64,000 nucleotides of DNA from Thereva unica (Eukaryota > Arthropoda > Insecta > Diptera > Therevidae). Numbering within the stretch: the stretch's first letter is position 1; the number at the start of each line of letters is the position of its first letter. This document shows positions 53,880 through 64,000 of this stretch, one piece after another. Made by a program: the position numbers and the translations under genes. The notes under the pieces were generated by a model. That model worked only from the letters and a program-made list of their open reading frames with translations. It ran no database searches and had not been told where the DNA came from. The stretch is from positions 1-64,000 of the forward strand of contig CATLJY010000268.1 in assembly GCA_949987705.1 (NCBI GenBank). Direction: 5' to 3'.

Positions 53880-55250
53880 GCTGGATTCCCTAGAGTTAAG
53901 GTTCCAGAAAGGTAGTTATCGTCATCATCGCAAGCTACCCATTTAACATTGGGTAATACCGGAGACACACTTGTGGTATAGTAATTACAATATGAGCAAT
54001 ATTGCAATATACTTCAGGTGTGTCTCTATATACTGAGAAAAAATCTCGGTATACACTCAGTATACTCAACATTGAAACTCAATATCCCAATTGAGAAAAA
54101 CTTCGTGGTATAGCTCAGTATACCCTAGATTTAAACCGAAGAATAGTCTGGGCATAACCCAAAATGATAATTTCGAACAGAATTTTAATTCTTCAATTTT
54201 CTATTTCACTTTTATTTTTAATATAAATTAATAATAATTGCACAATATTTCTATTCATATTTAACTTCAATTTAACTGCAGCACAATAATTTTTTTCGAC
54301 TTGCAAATCTGACAGATAAATGACAACCAAATAACTCAGTATACTAATGAAAGTGTGTCTTCACATTTTTATATTGCAATATGGCAATATTGCAATATCC
54401 CGATCTCAATTGCTTTACCACAAGTCTGTCTCCGGTATAAGTTAAAATCGCCAACAAGTAGGAGTTCATCTTTGGAATCCATCATATCTTGGATATGATT
54501 TATGCAAGGGATTAAAATATCATAGAAGTTTTGACATCTATCGTCTAGAGTGCTGAGCCTATCTGGTGGGATGTAACAGCAAATTAAAAATAAGTTGTTA
54601 TGAACAAGGGAGACTTTGAGAGCGAGGACCTCAATGTCTAAAGTGTTGGAAAACTCAGGAAGCGTTATTAAGCAACAGTTAAGAAGGTTACTACATGCAA
54701 ATAGTACACCACCTCCACGAGCCTTCGAGTCAATTTCCGCTTGTCTCTGGTGAACTTTCCACTTCTTTTATATTTTTGTAGCAATTTTTTGTCCATCATA
54801 AGATACCGCGGTTACAAACTTCACTAACAATTTCAGTCTTTTGCTTGAAAAAGTCAAATTGGGAATGACGATAATAGTCTTAAAAATTGTTTTCAAACGA
54901 ATTGCTCATAATTAGCTTATAACGACCTTCCAATCAATGAACATTAAGTGGGACATTCAATTTCGCTTTCTTTCTCACTTTCCTCTCATTGTGATCTCAT
55001 TATTTTCTCACAACTGATTTAATTTTTTTTGGCATTTGGGATGTCATATTTTCCTCATATTTAGCTCATTGTGAGTTGTAAGACAAATTTCTGGTTTTGT
55101 GAGCTCATTTTGCCTGCTGGGAATATATCTATCCCTACGAAAAACTTGGAAGGAAGTATCGAAAAGTTCGGCATTAAGAATCCCACTGTGTGACCATGTT
55201 TCTGTAAAAGCGATTATATCGAAATCACTGGCCGAAGTCGACAGAAACAC
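53880..55250 (-). pseudogene. LINE-C endonuclease, doubly interrupted
   Basis: The minus strand starts DFDIIAFTETWSH (catalytic Glu), FQVFRRDR, then after foreign DNA KARGGGVLFACSNLL, CCYIPPD and ELLLVGDFN. The MITE sits immediately after GDFN; beyond it the frame continues PNVKWVACDDD. The two interruptions are at about 54765-55125 (unclassified, no clear inverted ends) and 53957-54437. Confidence 0.75.
53957..54437. mobile_element. 481-bp PIF/Harbinger-type MITE with TAA duplication
   Basis: Left TACCGGAGACACACTTGTGG and right (complement) TACCGGAGACAGACTTGTGG, with further AATATTGCAATAT subterminal repeats. TAA flanks it at 53954-53956 and 54438-54440. Removing it with one TAA leaves LINE-C in frame through GDFN and the next codons, so borders are exact. 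Confidence 0.88.
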
Positions 55251-55309
55251 ATCTTGGTTTTGGATGTGATTCCCCTACGTTTTGGTAATAGAGGGAAAGC
55301 GTCTTAAGT

Positions 55310-55660
55310 TTTTTGAAACTTGTGGAGTTTCAGGAGTACGCTGCTCGCGCGTGCGGGGGACAAAACATTTTGAAAAGGCACCAGGAGGCCTCTCAGGTGG
55401 GGTCTAAAAGCTTTTCAGCGGTATTGGGCGGCGCAGTCAAGATGAAAGACGCAACCGGTTTGGAGACATTGCTGATCCCTTTGCAGGAGACTGTAGCAGG
55501 ATTAATAGCTTTCCCCATTAGGTGTTCTTTACTTGCCTTGCACGTAGTTTCAGGGGAGAAACGCGAAATGAAAATATTTTGCGGTCTGGATACCGTTATC
55601 AGATTAGCGCTGGTTACCGGAGACTCCGGTATCTCCAGTGCCCGACGGTCCAACGATAGA
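55310..55660 (-). pseudogene. LINE-C ORF1 C-terminal fragment
   Basis: On the minus strand: NIFISRFSPETTCKASKEHL, VSCKGISNVSKPVASFILTA, ENLLDP-like EKLLDPTW. This resembles the RNA-binding (RRM-like) domain and the terminal LWP block of Jockey-type ORF1 proteins. It lies just upstream of the endonuclease piece, as expected. Confidence 0.55.
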
Positions 55661-55689
55661 TACTAATAGAAGATTTTAACCACTATTTA

Positions 55690-56235
55690 TGAGCCCCTTG
55701 GTCATTATGTATCTATATTAGATGGCTCAAAAATTTATAACAGCGTAGGCTCTAGTATTTTTTCCGAGGCATTGAATATAAACACCTCTCTTCGTCTACC
55801 TGACCACTTCCAAGCGGAAATCACTGCGATTTGGGAGGCTCTCGAATGGATAAATATAAATAATATGTCTCATAAAAATTAACGTGATTTATCGAGGCCC
55901 TCACAGCACAGCATGTACGACTGTTTTTAACTGCTGCAAATTTGGGAATGCTATTAGCCTCCTATAAACTGGCTGTGAAAAAAATTAGCTTAGCTGGAGC
56001 TGGGCTGAGATGGACTACAGCAACAGTGTGTCGCACTCTTCACACAATATCGCGGACTTTGGACGCAAGATTCTTAACCTGTTGGGATGCATTTGAACAA
56101 AAACGAGATAAGCCATGTAGTGAAGGTGATGACCGGTTATTGTCCCTTTGGCCCAAACGCCAAAAGATTGGGACTTCCCCACAACGACTTATGCAGAAGT
56201 TGTGGTGATGAATATGCGGAAGAAACTGTCAACGA
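55690..56235 (+). pseudogene. RNase H and C-terminal Cys-rich relic of an I-type LINE
   Basis: Plus strand: LDGSKIYNSVGSSIFSEAL, HFQAEITAIWEALEWI (RNase H Asp and Glu motifs), then after several stops GYCPFGPNAKRLGLPHNDLC and RSCGDEYAEETV (HCHC-type C-terminus of I/R1-type elements). It is a different lineage from LINE-C, which lies next to it in the opposite orientation. Both ends are truncated. Confidence 0.65.
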
Positions 56236-56304
56236 TAGGGACAAGTAAATATTTACTATTTTTTATAAATTGAGACTGAAAAGAAGGAACTTTTTTGCTT
56301 ATTT

Positions 56305-57354
56305 TTAACTTCCCAGTATAGGAAGTTATTGTAATCGGTCCGAAAATCGAAATCGAAAATTTCAACGTATTTTCATCTTTCAAGGTCCTAGGAGCATTTT
56401 AAGCAAAAAATTGGGAGGAAGTATGTGTGTGTGTGTGTGTGTGTGTATGTGCGTACGGATGTGGTCATTTTTTCCTGCACGATATCGCGCGAACCAAAAC
56501 TGATATCGACTTCGTTAAGGTGTTGTTCGAAGCGTATTAACCGAAATATGATCTGAAAAGAATTTCATGAAATTCGGTCCAGCCGTTTTTTTGTTTGAGC
56601 GACGTAAGTGATTTTTGTACCTGCACGATATCGCCCGAACTACAAAAGATATTGACTTACTTGAGGTGTCGTTCGAAGCGTATTAGCGACAATATTATCT
56701 GAAAAGATTTTTATAATATTCGGTCCAGCGGTTTTTTGGTTTAAATGACTTAAGTGATTTTTGTACCTGCACGATATCGCGCGAACTATAAAAGATATCG
56801 ACTTAGTTGACGTGCCGTTCGAAGAGTATTAACCAAAATATGATCTGAAAAGATTTTCATAAAATTCGGTCGAGCCGTTTTTTTGTTTAAGCGGCGTAAG
56901 TGATTTTTGTACCTGCACGATATGGCCCGAACCACCAAAGATATTGACTTACTTGAGGTGCCGTTCGAAGCGTATTAGCGACAATATAATCTGAAAATAT
57001 TTTTATAATATTCGGTCCAGCAGGTTTTTGGTTTAATTGACTTAAGTGATTTTTGTACCTGCACGATACCGCGCGAACTAAAAACTATATCGACTTCATT
57101 GAGGTGCCGAAAAACATTAATACATCAATTTTATATACATTTTCGTCATCCTAATCTTGTAAGTGCGCAAATTTAGTTTGACATTTTAACGAAAATATTA
57201 ATAAACAACTGTGACAAATTCTCGGTATTATGCATATATTCTATATTGCCTATTGTTCATTTATTATTAAAATATCCAATCATAATATTCAACATCCATC
57301 ATACTGGGAAGTTGATCGTGTGGACCGAAAGGGTCGAACCCACATCCCAACTAG
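56305..57354 (+). mobile_element. 1-kb rolling-circle-like repeat, copy 3
   Basis: Opposite orientation to copies 1 and 2: TTAACTTCCCAGTATAGG at 56305 and CCCAACTAG ending at 57354 before T. It has a TG microsatellite at about 56420-56446 and the same two alternating ~146-bp unit types. The left flank base is T rather than A, so this junction is less standard. Confidence 0.75.
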
Positions 57355-57532
57355 TTAATGCTTTTTATTGACAAAATTTTACCAATTATTAGAAGTTATC
57401 TGTAACTAACGGTACTTGATTTAAAAATTTTTTTGAAAAATTGCATTGTAAAAGCTGTGAATAATTATAGGGACGAAATTATTATTTTTTAATTTATGAA
57501 GTAATATAGCAACCCACCTTATGGCTTGGGTA

Positions 57533-58531
57533 CTAATAATGAGTTTTGTTCCCATTTTTCCGAATAACTTCAATAAGGCGCCTTGGCATACTCTGGGTTA
57601 GATTCTGGAGGACCTGAATAGAAATGTTTTCCCAAGACGACGTTATTCTTGATTTTAATTCTCCAACATCCCTAATTTCTGGTTTCTCTTTGTTGTAAAC
57701 ATCCCTAGCTAAAATGCCCCATAGGTCTTCTATGGGGTTTCGGTCCGGGTTTACGGCCGGCCACTGCATTACTGGAATTCCATATTCGCTGAACCACATT
57801 TTAGAGGTATGCGCATTGTGAATAGGCGCATTATCCTGTTGGAAAATAAAAATAGGATCTTCACAAATGGTGATAAATGGTAGAAGATCTTCCACGAGCA
57901 TTTCTTCATAAGCTTGTGCATTCATTCTCCCATTAACGAAAGCGATTTCTGACTTTAATGTTCCTTTAAATATTGCCCAAATCATCAGTGATCCTAAACC
58001 TGACGCTCGCTTTGATAAAATCCGTGTTTCATGCCTTAGGCCGCGCCAATAGTAATTAAAACCATCGGGCCCATCTAAATTAAATTTTTTTTCGTCACTA
58101 AATATGATGTGATTCCAAATATCCGGTTGCTGAATGTATTTTTCTGCGTATTCTAATCTGCTTTTTATGGCTGTCTTTTAATGGTGGTGCTTTTTCATTT
58201 ATTGATACCTAAAGTTGCAGGATGATTTTAACCATCTTCTAACACAACTCGAAGTGCAACTCAAATGAAATCGTTGAACAGCTTTACCTGATGAAATGCC
58301 GGTTTTAGCAATCTCTCTTAAAACTGCTCTTTTTGTTGTGCGAGAAGTTGTCGGTGGTCGGCCAGTATTAGGTTTGTTCCCGTAATTCTCAATTCCAAGC
58401 TTTAAAAAGTTACTGATTACATTTTTAGATCTTCCCAATTCAGTTGCAATCTGACATTGTTTAAATCCAGCTTTCTGAAAATCTAAAATTCTCTGCTTCT
58501 CTACTTCACTTAAAACTTTTCCACGTGGCAT
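57533..58531 (-). pseudogene. Tc1-like transposase
   Basis: The minus strand opens at ATG 58531: MPRGKVLSEVEKQRILDFQK and AGFKQCQIATELGRSKNVIS (first HTH), then GRPPTTSRTTKRAVLREI (GRPR-like hinge and second HTH). A stop at 58199 and a shift near 58165 break it. The catalytic part is open again: FSDEKKFNLDGPDG (first Asp), FQQDNAPIHNAHTSK (second Asp) and NPDRNPIEDLWGIL (Glu), a DD34E-type spacing. It ends GNKTHY. It would cut and paste at TA sites; this copy cannot. Confidence 0.88.
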
Positions 58532-59150
58532 TGTTTATTGATTTTAATGGATTTGATTTAGGTTTGGGCTAGGACAGCGAAGAGAACGGACGTGTGCTGT
58601 TCCGGTCCCTAAAAACGCGCCGACACAAAAAAACAAAACTGTTAAAAAAATATGAGTGTGCTTAAGACCACACTTTAGAAGTAAAACTTTTGTGCCCAAC
58701 GGTTAGTAATATGCAATATAGATATAGTGGAAAGTGTGTCGGATCTATAGTACGCTTGAGAAAATTCAGGCCAACGACAGATGCAGGAAGAATAGTGACG
58801 AATCTCCTGACGGACTTGATACAAATACTATTTGAAAATATTTATGAATTCCTATTTACATTAAAACCTAAAAGTAACCGAGTAAAAATAATTTTTATTG
58901 GCTAATTTTCTTAAAAGCATACACGCGGTGCACCTAGTACGTATAGCATATAAGTGCGCATCCCACACGGATATGCATGCTTCCGCCACAGGCATGGATA
59001 CTACCGCCACAGGTTGTGCATACTTGTGTGTGCTATTTCGAATGCGGCATTACAGAAAAAGTTAAAATTAGTCCGACCTTTGCGTGGCATGCATTCCATT
59101 CATGGAACATTCCGTCAGGTCGCATTTGAATACACCATCCATCCAATGGC
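58532..59150. other. Tc1-like 5' end and unassigned DNA
   Basis: 58648-58690 (GAGTGTGCTTAAGACCACAC and onward) probably belongs to the terminal repeat of the transposon above and resembles 6505-6550. 58700-59150 shows no supported gene. Confidence 0.4.
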
Positions 59151-59151
59151 G

Positions 59152-60655
59152 CTACAGCCCAAATCGAGCCTTGGCCTCCTCTAGGACATTTCTCCAAGTC
59201 TGACGGTTCCTTGCAGCAGTTCTCCAGTTCCGAATGTTCAGCATTGTCTCTGCGTCAGCCGTCACAGAGTCCATCCATCTTCTCCTGGGTCTACCTACTG
59301 GTCTGTTTCCTGGAATTTCGGCCACCATAAGCCGTTTTGGAATACGGTTATCATTCATCCTGATTACGTGGCCGGCTAGTCTTAGTCTGTTGATTTTTAT
59401 AAACGTTGAGAGTTCTGGGTCGTCAAAAATTTCATACAACTCGTTGTTGTATCTCCTTCGCCATATCCCATCCTCTCTCGTTGGGCCTATTATGCATCTT
59501 AGCACCTTCCTCTCAAACCTGTTGACTTGTTCCTCTATCTCCTGAGTCATAGTTCAAGTCTCGCTGCCATAGCACAGTACTGGTCGTATTACTGTTTTGT
59601 AGAGTGAGAGTTTCGTTTTTCTGTGCACAAATCTTGAGTGCAATATTTGTTTTTGGGCATAAAAAGCTCTATTAGCCAGTAGTATTCGTCTAGTTACATC
59701 TTCCTTTTCATCGTTTTTTTTTGTAATTGTAGACCCAAGGTAGACTGTTTTATCGACTACTTCTAGATTATGTTCGTCGATAGTTATATTTCTTCCCATT
59801 CTAAATCTTCCAGCTCTGGATTGTTGCATCACCTTCGTTTTTTCTTCATTGATGTTCAGCCCTATGTCCTTGGCCGCCTCTTTTAATTCGACATAGACTT
59901 CTTTTGCTGCCAAGAAGGACCTTCCCACGATGTTCGTCATTTGCATATCCAAGTAATTGTACCGACTGCGTTGCTATGGACGCATTTCTCCGTACTGATG
60001 TTTTTCTTATCACCCATTCTAGGGCCAGGTTGAAAAGCATGGGGGCTAGTCCATCTCCTTGTCTAAGACTTTGTCGCACTTCGAACTCTTCTGTTATTGC
60101 ATTTTGAATCCTTACTTTCGCCAGGGAGCTATTCGTTGCGCATTTTATCAGTCGTACCAGCTTGGAGGGGACTCCTAATTCCAATAGGGTCCGATACAGC
60201 CTCTCTCTGTTTATCGAGTCATATGCCTGTTGAAAGTCGACAAATATCTGGTATATATCTATATTCCTTTCCCAGGTTTTCTCCAGAATTTGTTTTAAGG
60301 TCAGCAGTTGGTCCGATGTTTACCTGTTTGTCCTAAAACCAGCTTGATATTCTCCTATAAGGCCTTCCGCTATAGGTTCTAGTTTTTGTTTCACAAGGAT
60401 TGTGAAGGTTTTGTAGCTTGTGCTGAGGAGTGAGATTCCTCTGTAGTTTTTACAGGTTAATTTATCTCCTTTGTTGTAGATTGGACATATAATCGCTTTC
60501 TTCCAGTCATCTGGTATAACTTCTTCCTCCCAGACGTTACATATGAGTTCGTGTAAGTTCCTTAAGAGTTGCGGCCCTCCTTCCTTTAGTAGCTCAGCTG
60601 CGATTCCATCGATGCCTGGGGATTTGCTGCTTTTTTTTTTCATTTGAATACACAC
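59152..60655 (-). pseudogene. Non-LTR RT relic (third LINE type)
   Basis: Minus strand in order: SPGIDGIAAELLKEGG, VIPDDWKKAIICPIYNKGD (fingers), GEYQAGFRTNR, YDSINRERLY (motif A region), RQSLRQGDGLAPMLFNLALE (motif B), LLGYAND where YADD is expected (motif C changed and followed by a frameshift), GLNINEEKTKVM, YKTVIRPVLCYGSET, NRLRLAGHVIRMNDNRIPKR, GRPRRRWMDSV, ending NVLEEAKARFGL. It is the same broad type as the relic at 20.8-22.9 kb, but better preserved. Confidence 0.82.
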
Positions 60656-60659
60656 ACTT

Positions 60660-62600
60660 CTATATTATTTATCAACGAATTGAACGCATGTACGCTTGGA
60701 TATGTCACCAGCTGTATGCATGCTCCGCTCCAGCTACATTCATGATCATTAATAATTGCATCCGCATCGGCATAGACTATTCCAAACCCAGGTATTGTTT
60801 TACCAAGCAGTCCGCCAACCACATACAATGAAGCTTTACCTACGCGAACGGGAGGCAGTATACTTGAGTGTGGTATTGGCACCCTTTATGGCCACCTAGC
60901 CAATTACCTGATTACTTCGTCCCATACAATCTTTTAGGGAGCCAATTAATTTTAAAGGGAGCAAAAAGATATGCAATCAACCTTTTTTCAAATTCTTCTT
61001 TCTATGCGTAGTTGAAAATAATTTGTTTTGGCTGATTAAACCGAATTCGAAGCATAAAGTTGAAAAAACATTTTTTACAAACCTTTATATTTTCAGTCGA
61101 TGTAGGGATAGATTCAGCTTTTTACTATTATCCCTTATCATAAAATTTGGTTTGTTATAAATCAACCACTTTTGAATATAAATATTGCAAAAAATGTATT
61201 TAATTGGATTGTTTTTGATTGTAATTAAAATTATCGCGAAAACGCTTAAAAAGGGGAATTTTTAAGCATATTTAAAGGTGACATCCATATTTTAAGACTG
61301 TGGGATCCTGATTTTCGTAATCAGCGACCCAAAAAACATATCAGGAACGGTTTTCACAACAGTGTAATGTTTCGACATAAACGATTCGTCGATTTGTGCA
61401 AGTTAAAAAAATTGTAATTTAAAAAGGGGAAAGGTCCAGCACATCTCACCAAAGGGGAAGTGGGTGCCAATTTTAAACAACAGCACCTCACACATTTAAT
61501 TCACCACTCCCTTTTGGTATTCTAAGCACCCAAACCACCGCCGAAAATTCTTCTCGTATATGCCGCTTCCAAATTTGAAATTGTTGAATTTGAATTTGTA
61601 TTCCTATAATGAGATAAAGCTGGGCGACAACGTAGCTAACATGCCAGAAAATCTATGCAGTAAGGCAGAGTGTATTTTAACACGTTGAATGCCATGGGGG
61701 TCACCGGTGACCGACACTGAGTTTGTTCGTAGCGCCGTGGGGGTCACCGGTGACCGGCGAAGCCAAGATTACTAGAAACATAAAATTGCAGTAAATGTTC
61801 AAAAATTCTAAATTTTTCAATTTATCATGGTTACTGAAATGGTGTAAAGAAACTAATGCAATATAGAGCAAACGGAAATATTTTTATTTATTCAGAGTGC
61901 GGCAAAAGTCCGGCAACGGTCCGATAATAGCTGAATGGTAGGTTTACGTGAAAAAAGTTTCGGACAAAAGCTGCTCAGCTGGAAGGGTGGAATCGTTTGC
62001 ACACAAAACTCACCCAACCTCCTCGCCCACTCGCAGGGGGTGGAATGAGTTTAAAATTGGCAACCCCAAAACAATTTTTATCCGAGCACTCTCAAAAATC
62101 ATCAAAAATCAAAATTATTTTTAAAAATCATCTCATTTGGGTGTGGAAATAGGCTGGGAATAAAAAAATGTTCGGACTAAAGTTTGATATTTCTCTTTGG
62201 AGAATCATAATCCGTAAGAAAAAATATGGGTTCCCATTTGAAATTTTAGATTCACTAGAGTGCTGACAAGGGTGTCGTTTGTTACTATAAGATAGACTAA
62301 TGGCCAAAGTACGCATCCTTGTGGTACTCCTTACATTATGCAGAACTCTGCGATTGAAACTGTTGTATAGATCTTTGATCGTATGATTTTATCTTTTTTA
62401 CTTTTCTGTCATTTTTGAATTTCTATATTATGTCAACATCTCATCGCTATCTCGGCTTTCGGTATTTGAACATTGACATTTTAGACGATTTCGAAAAATG
62501 TATACGCGGATCTAAAATGCCATTCAGTTCCATTTTAAATATGACTCTGTTTTAGGTATGAGGCTGAAATTGTAGCGCTTTACAATGCAAACAATCGTTC
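60660..62600. other. Mostly unassigned DNA
   Basis: No gene supported. Noted: TTAACACGTTGAATGCC at about 61677, piggyBac-like in style, followed by two copies of GGTCACCGGTGACC (61699-61712 and 61742-61755). ATTATCCCTTATCATAAAAT near 61128 also occurs near 21498. The rest is AT-rich. Confidence 0.4.
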
Positions 62601-62639
62601 AATTGTGCAAAATTGTGAGACCTATCGTGACAAAATATG

Positions 62640-63000
62640 GGAGAAATCGGCGCCTTTAGAGAGGTACGTGAAGATGGCCCGGAAAATTTTCGGGCTGAGT
62701 GGAAAAACGTCGCATTCGAAAGCTTCTAGTTATTCCACGTTTTTCCACCGATTATTTTCGTTTTTCCACTTACCACAAATTTTTTATGAAAAAAAAATAT
62801 TTTTTCGCGCTAACTTCACAAGCCTGAAAAATTTTGCGGGCTGGGTGGAAAAACGTCCCATTCCACAGCCTATCGTTAGACCTTGTTTTTCCAAAAAAAA
62901 TTTCGTTTTTCCACCCTTAGAAAAAAGTTATTTCAAAAAAAGTTTTTTTTTTCAAAAATGGATTTATATCGATGTTTGGGTTTTTTTCCGTGTTCTCTTA
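62640..63000. repeat. Diverged relatives of the right-edge satellite
   Basis: The blocks GGCCCGGAAAATTTTCGGGCTGAGTGGAAAAACGTC-type (near 62680) and GCGGGCTGGGTGGAAAAACG (near 62838) share TTTTTCCACC and GGAAAAACG phrases with the array beyond 63080. The long open frame over 62605-63015 is low-complexity F/K-rich sequence, not a gene. Confidence 0.45.
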
Positions 63001-63079
63001 CCATGTAAAAACTAAGAAACCTCCAAAAATAATCTTACATCACTGTATTTTGATTTCTTAACTCCGCGAACAGGATGGT

Positions 63080-64000
63080 ATTACCATAGCGAAATTACGG
63101 AACTCCAAAAATCGGATAAAAGACCTGAAAACGCCAAGAGGGTTCGGGAGAACTTCACATACCGCGGAAACGCCGATAGGGTTGATTGTAGGGGTTCAAA
63201 AGCTTTTACCATTTTTCTCCCTTGACTAAAAACGTTTTTCCACCCCACCATCTTGTTTTTCCACCCCTCTAAACTTAGCCCACGCGAATAAGTCACACAA
63301 AAAAAACGGGCCAACTTCACCTGCCGCGGAAAAGGCGAGGGGGTTGATCGTAGGGGATAAAAACGTTTTACCATTTTTCTCCCTTGCCTAGAAAGATTTT
63401 TCCACACCGCCATTTTGTTTTTCCGCCCCTCAGAACTTAGCCCATGCGAATAAAAAAACGGGCCAGTTTCACGTGCCGCGGAAAAGGCGAGGGGGTTGAT
63501 TGTAGGGGATGAAAACGTTTTACCATTTTTCTCCCTTGCCTAGAAAGATTTTTCCACACCGCCATTTTGTTTTTCCACCCCTCAGAACTTAGCCCATACG
63601 AATAAAAAAAACGGGCCAACTTCACATGCTGCGGAAAAGGCGAGGGGGTTGATCGTAAGGGATAAAAACGTTTTACCATTTTTCTCCCTTGCCTAGAAAG
63701 ATTTTTCCACACCGCCATTTTGTTTTTCCACCCCTCAGAACTTAGCCCATGCGAATAAAAAAACGTAGGGGATAAAAACGTTTTACCATTTTTCTCCCTT
63801 GCTTAGAAAGATTTTTCCACACCGCCATTTTGTTTTCCACCCCTCAGAACTTAGCCCATGCGAATAAAAAAACGGGCCAATTTCCCGTGCCGCGGAAAAG
63901 GCGAGGGGGTTGATTGTAGGGGATGAAAACGTTTTACCATTTTTCTCCCTTGCCTAGAAAGATTTTTCCACACCGCCATTTTGTTTTTCCGCCCCTCAGA
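63080..64000. repeat. ~152-bp tandem satellite running off the right edge
   Basis: TTTTACCATTTTTCTCCCTTG recurs near 63208, 63369, 63521, 63674, 63781 and 63936. Most intervals are about 152-153 bp, with one unit shortened to about 107 bp. GGGCCAACTTCAC and CCGCGGAAAAGGCGAGGGGG mark each unit. The first unit is more diverged. The array continues beyond the window. Confidence 0.88.

Larger units (their letters stand above)
51395..55665 (-). mobile_element. LINE-C: Jockey-superfamily element on the minus strand
   Basis: Reading right to left: ORF1 C-terminal piece (55310-55660), endonuclease (55250 to 53880, split), linker (53803-53083), RT (53080-52179), thumb (52160-51582), 3' UTR to about 51395. 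It is split by a PIF-type MITE (53957-54437) and by other DNA at about 54765-55125. Several frameshifts are present, but most of the length is preserved, so it is younger than the relics at 21-24 kb. Confidence 0.75.

Noticed and set aside
62605..63015. 136-codon plus-strand frame
   Set aside because: It is low-complexity F/K/S-rich sequence spanning satellite-related blocks.

Overview
The window looks like intergenic, repeat-dense DNA from an insect, probably a fly. This is inferred from the repertoire: an env-bearing gypsy/errantivirus, Jockey-like non-LTR elements, Helitrons with internal satellite arrays, and hAT/PIF/Tc1-type DNA transposons. The base composition is AT-rich, and I found no rRNA, tRNA, CRISPR array or convincing host gene. 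Almost everything that can be interpreted is mobile DNA, often nested several layers deep. The species cannot be named from the sequence alone.

Region by region. 1-290 is the edge of a 128-bp satellite. 0.6-5.9 kb is an old LINE (LINE-A), split by a TA-flanked MITE and by a Helitron that carries a seven-unit 128-bp array and a hairpin MITE. 6.5-8.6 kb holds a MITE-like element and a foldback element split by copy 1 of a 1-kb rolling-circle-like repeat; copies 2 and 3 lie at 18.5 and 56.3 kb. 9.0-14.4 kb is a minus-strand Helitron with a Rep-helicase protein broken by a few frameshifts and an unexpected cysteine-protease-like region. 14.7-15.45 kb is a 279-bp tandem repeat. 15.5-16.9 kb is an inverted-repeat element enclosing a PIF-type MITE. 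20.0-20.4 kb is a hAT-type MITE with an exact 8-bp duplication. 20.8-24.2 kb holds two LINE relics.

24.6-28.45 kb is a young but internally deleted gypsy-type LTR element on the minus strand. 28.9-30.8 kb is a long diverged 128-bp array. 31.3-31.8 kb is a 510-bp palindromic element. 32.6-34.8 kb is a minus-strand Helitron filled with a ~118-bp array showing higher-order structure. 34.9-36.25 kb is a MITE plus a LINE fragment. 36.4-41.5 kb is LINE-B, split by a Helitron (38438-40758) whose removal leaves the LINE frame continuous. 41785-49678 is a nearly intact, recently inserted errantivirus (gag, pol, env) with almost identical LTRs and one short break in pol. 51.4-55.7 kb is minus-strand LINE-C, split by a PIF-type MITE. 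55.7-60.7 kb holds an I-type RNase H relic, copy 3 of the 1-kb repeat, a dead Tc1-like transposase and another LINE relic. 63.1-64 kb is a ~152-bp satellite running off the right edge.

How the parts relate: the LINEs are old and frameshifted. The MITEs and Helitrons sit inside them, so their order of arrival can be read. The two LTR elements are the youngest insertions. Several insertion sites are defined to the base because the interrupted LINE reading frame, or the partner arm of a palindrome, preserves the empty site.
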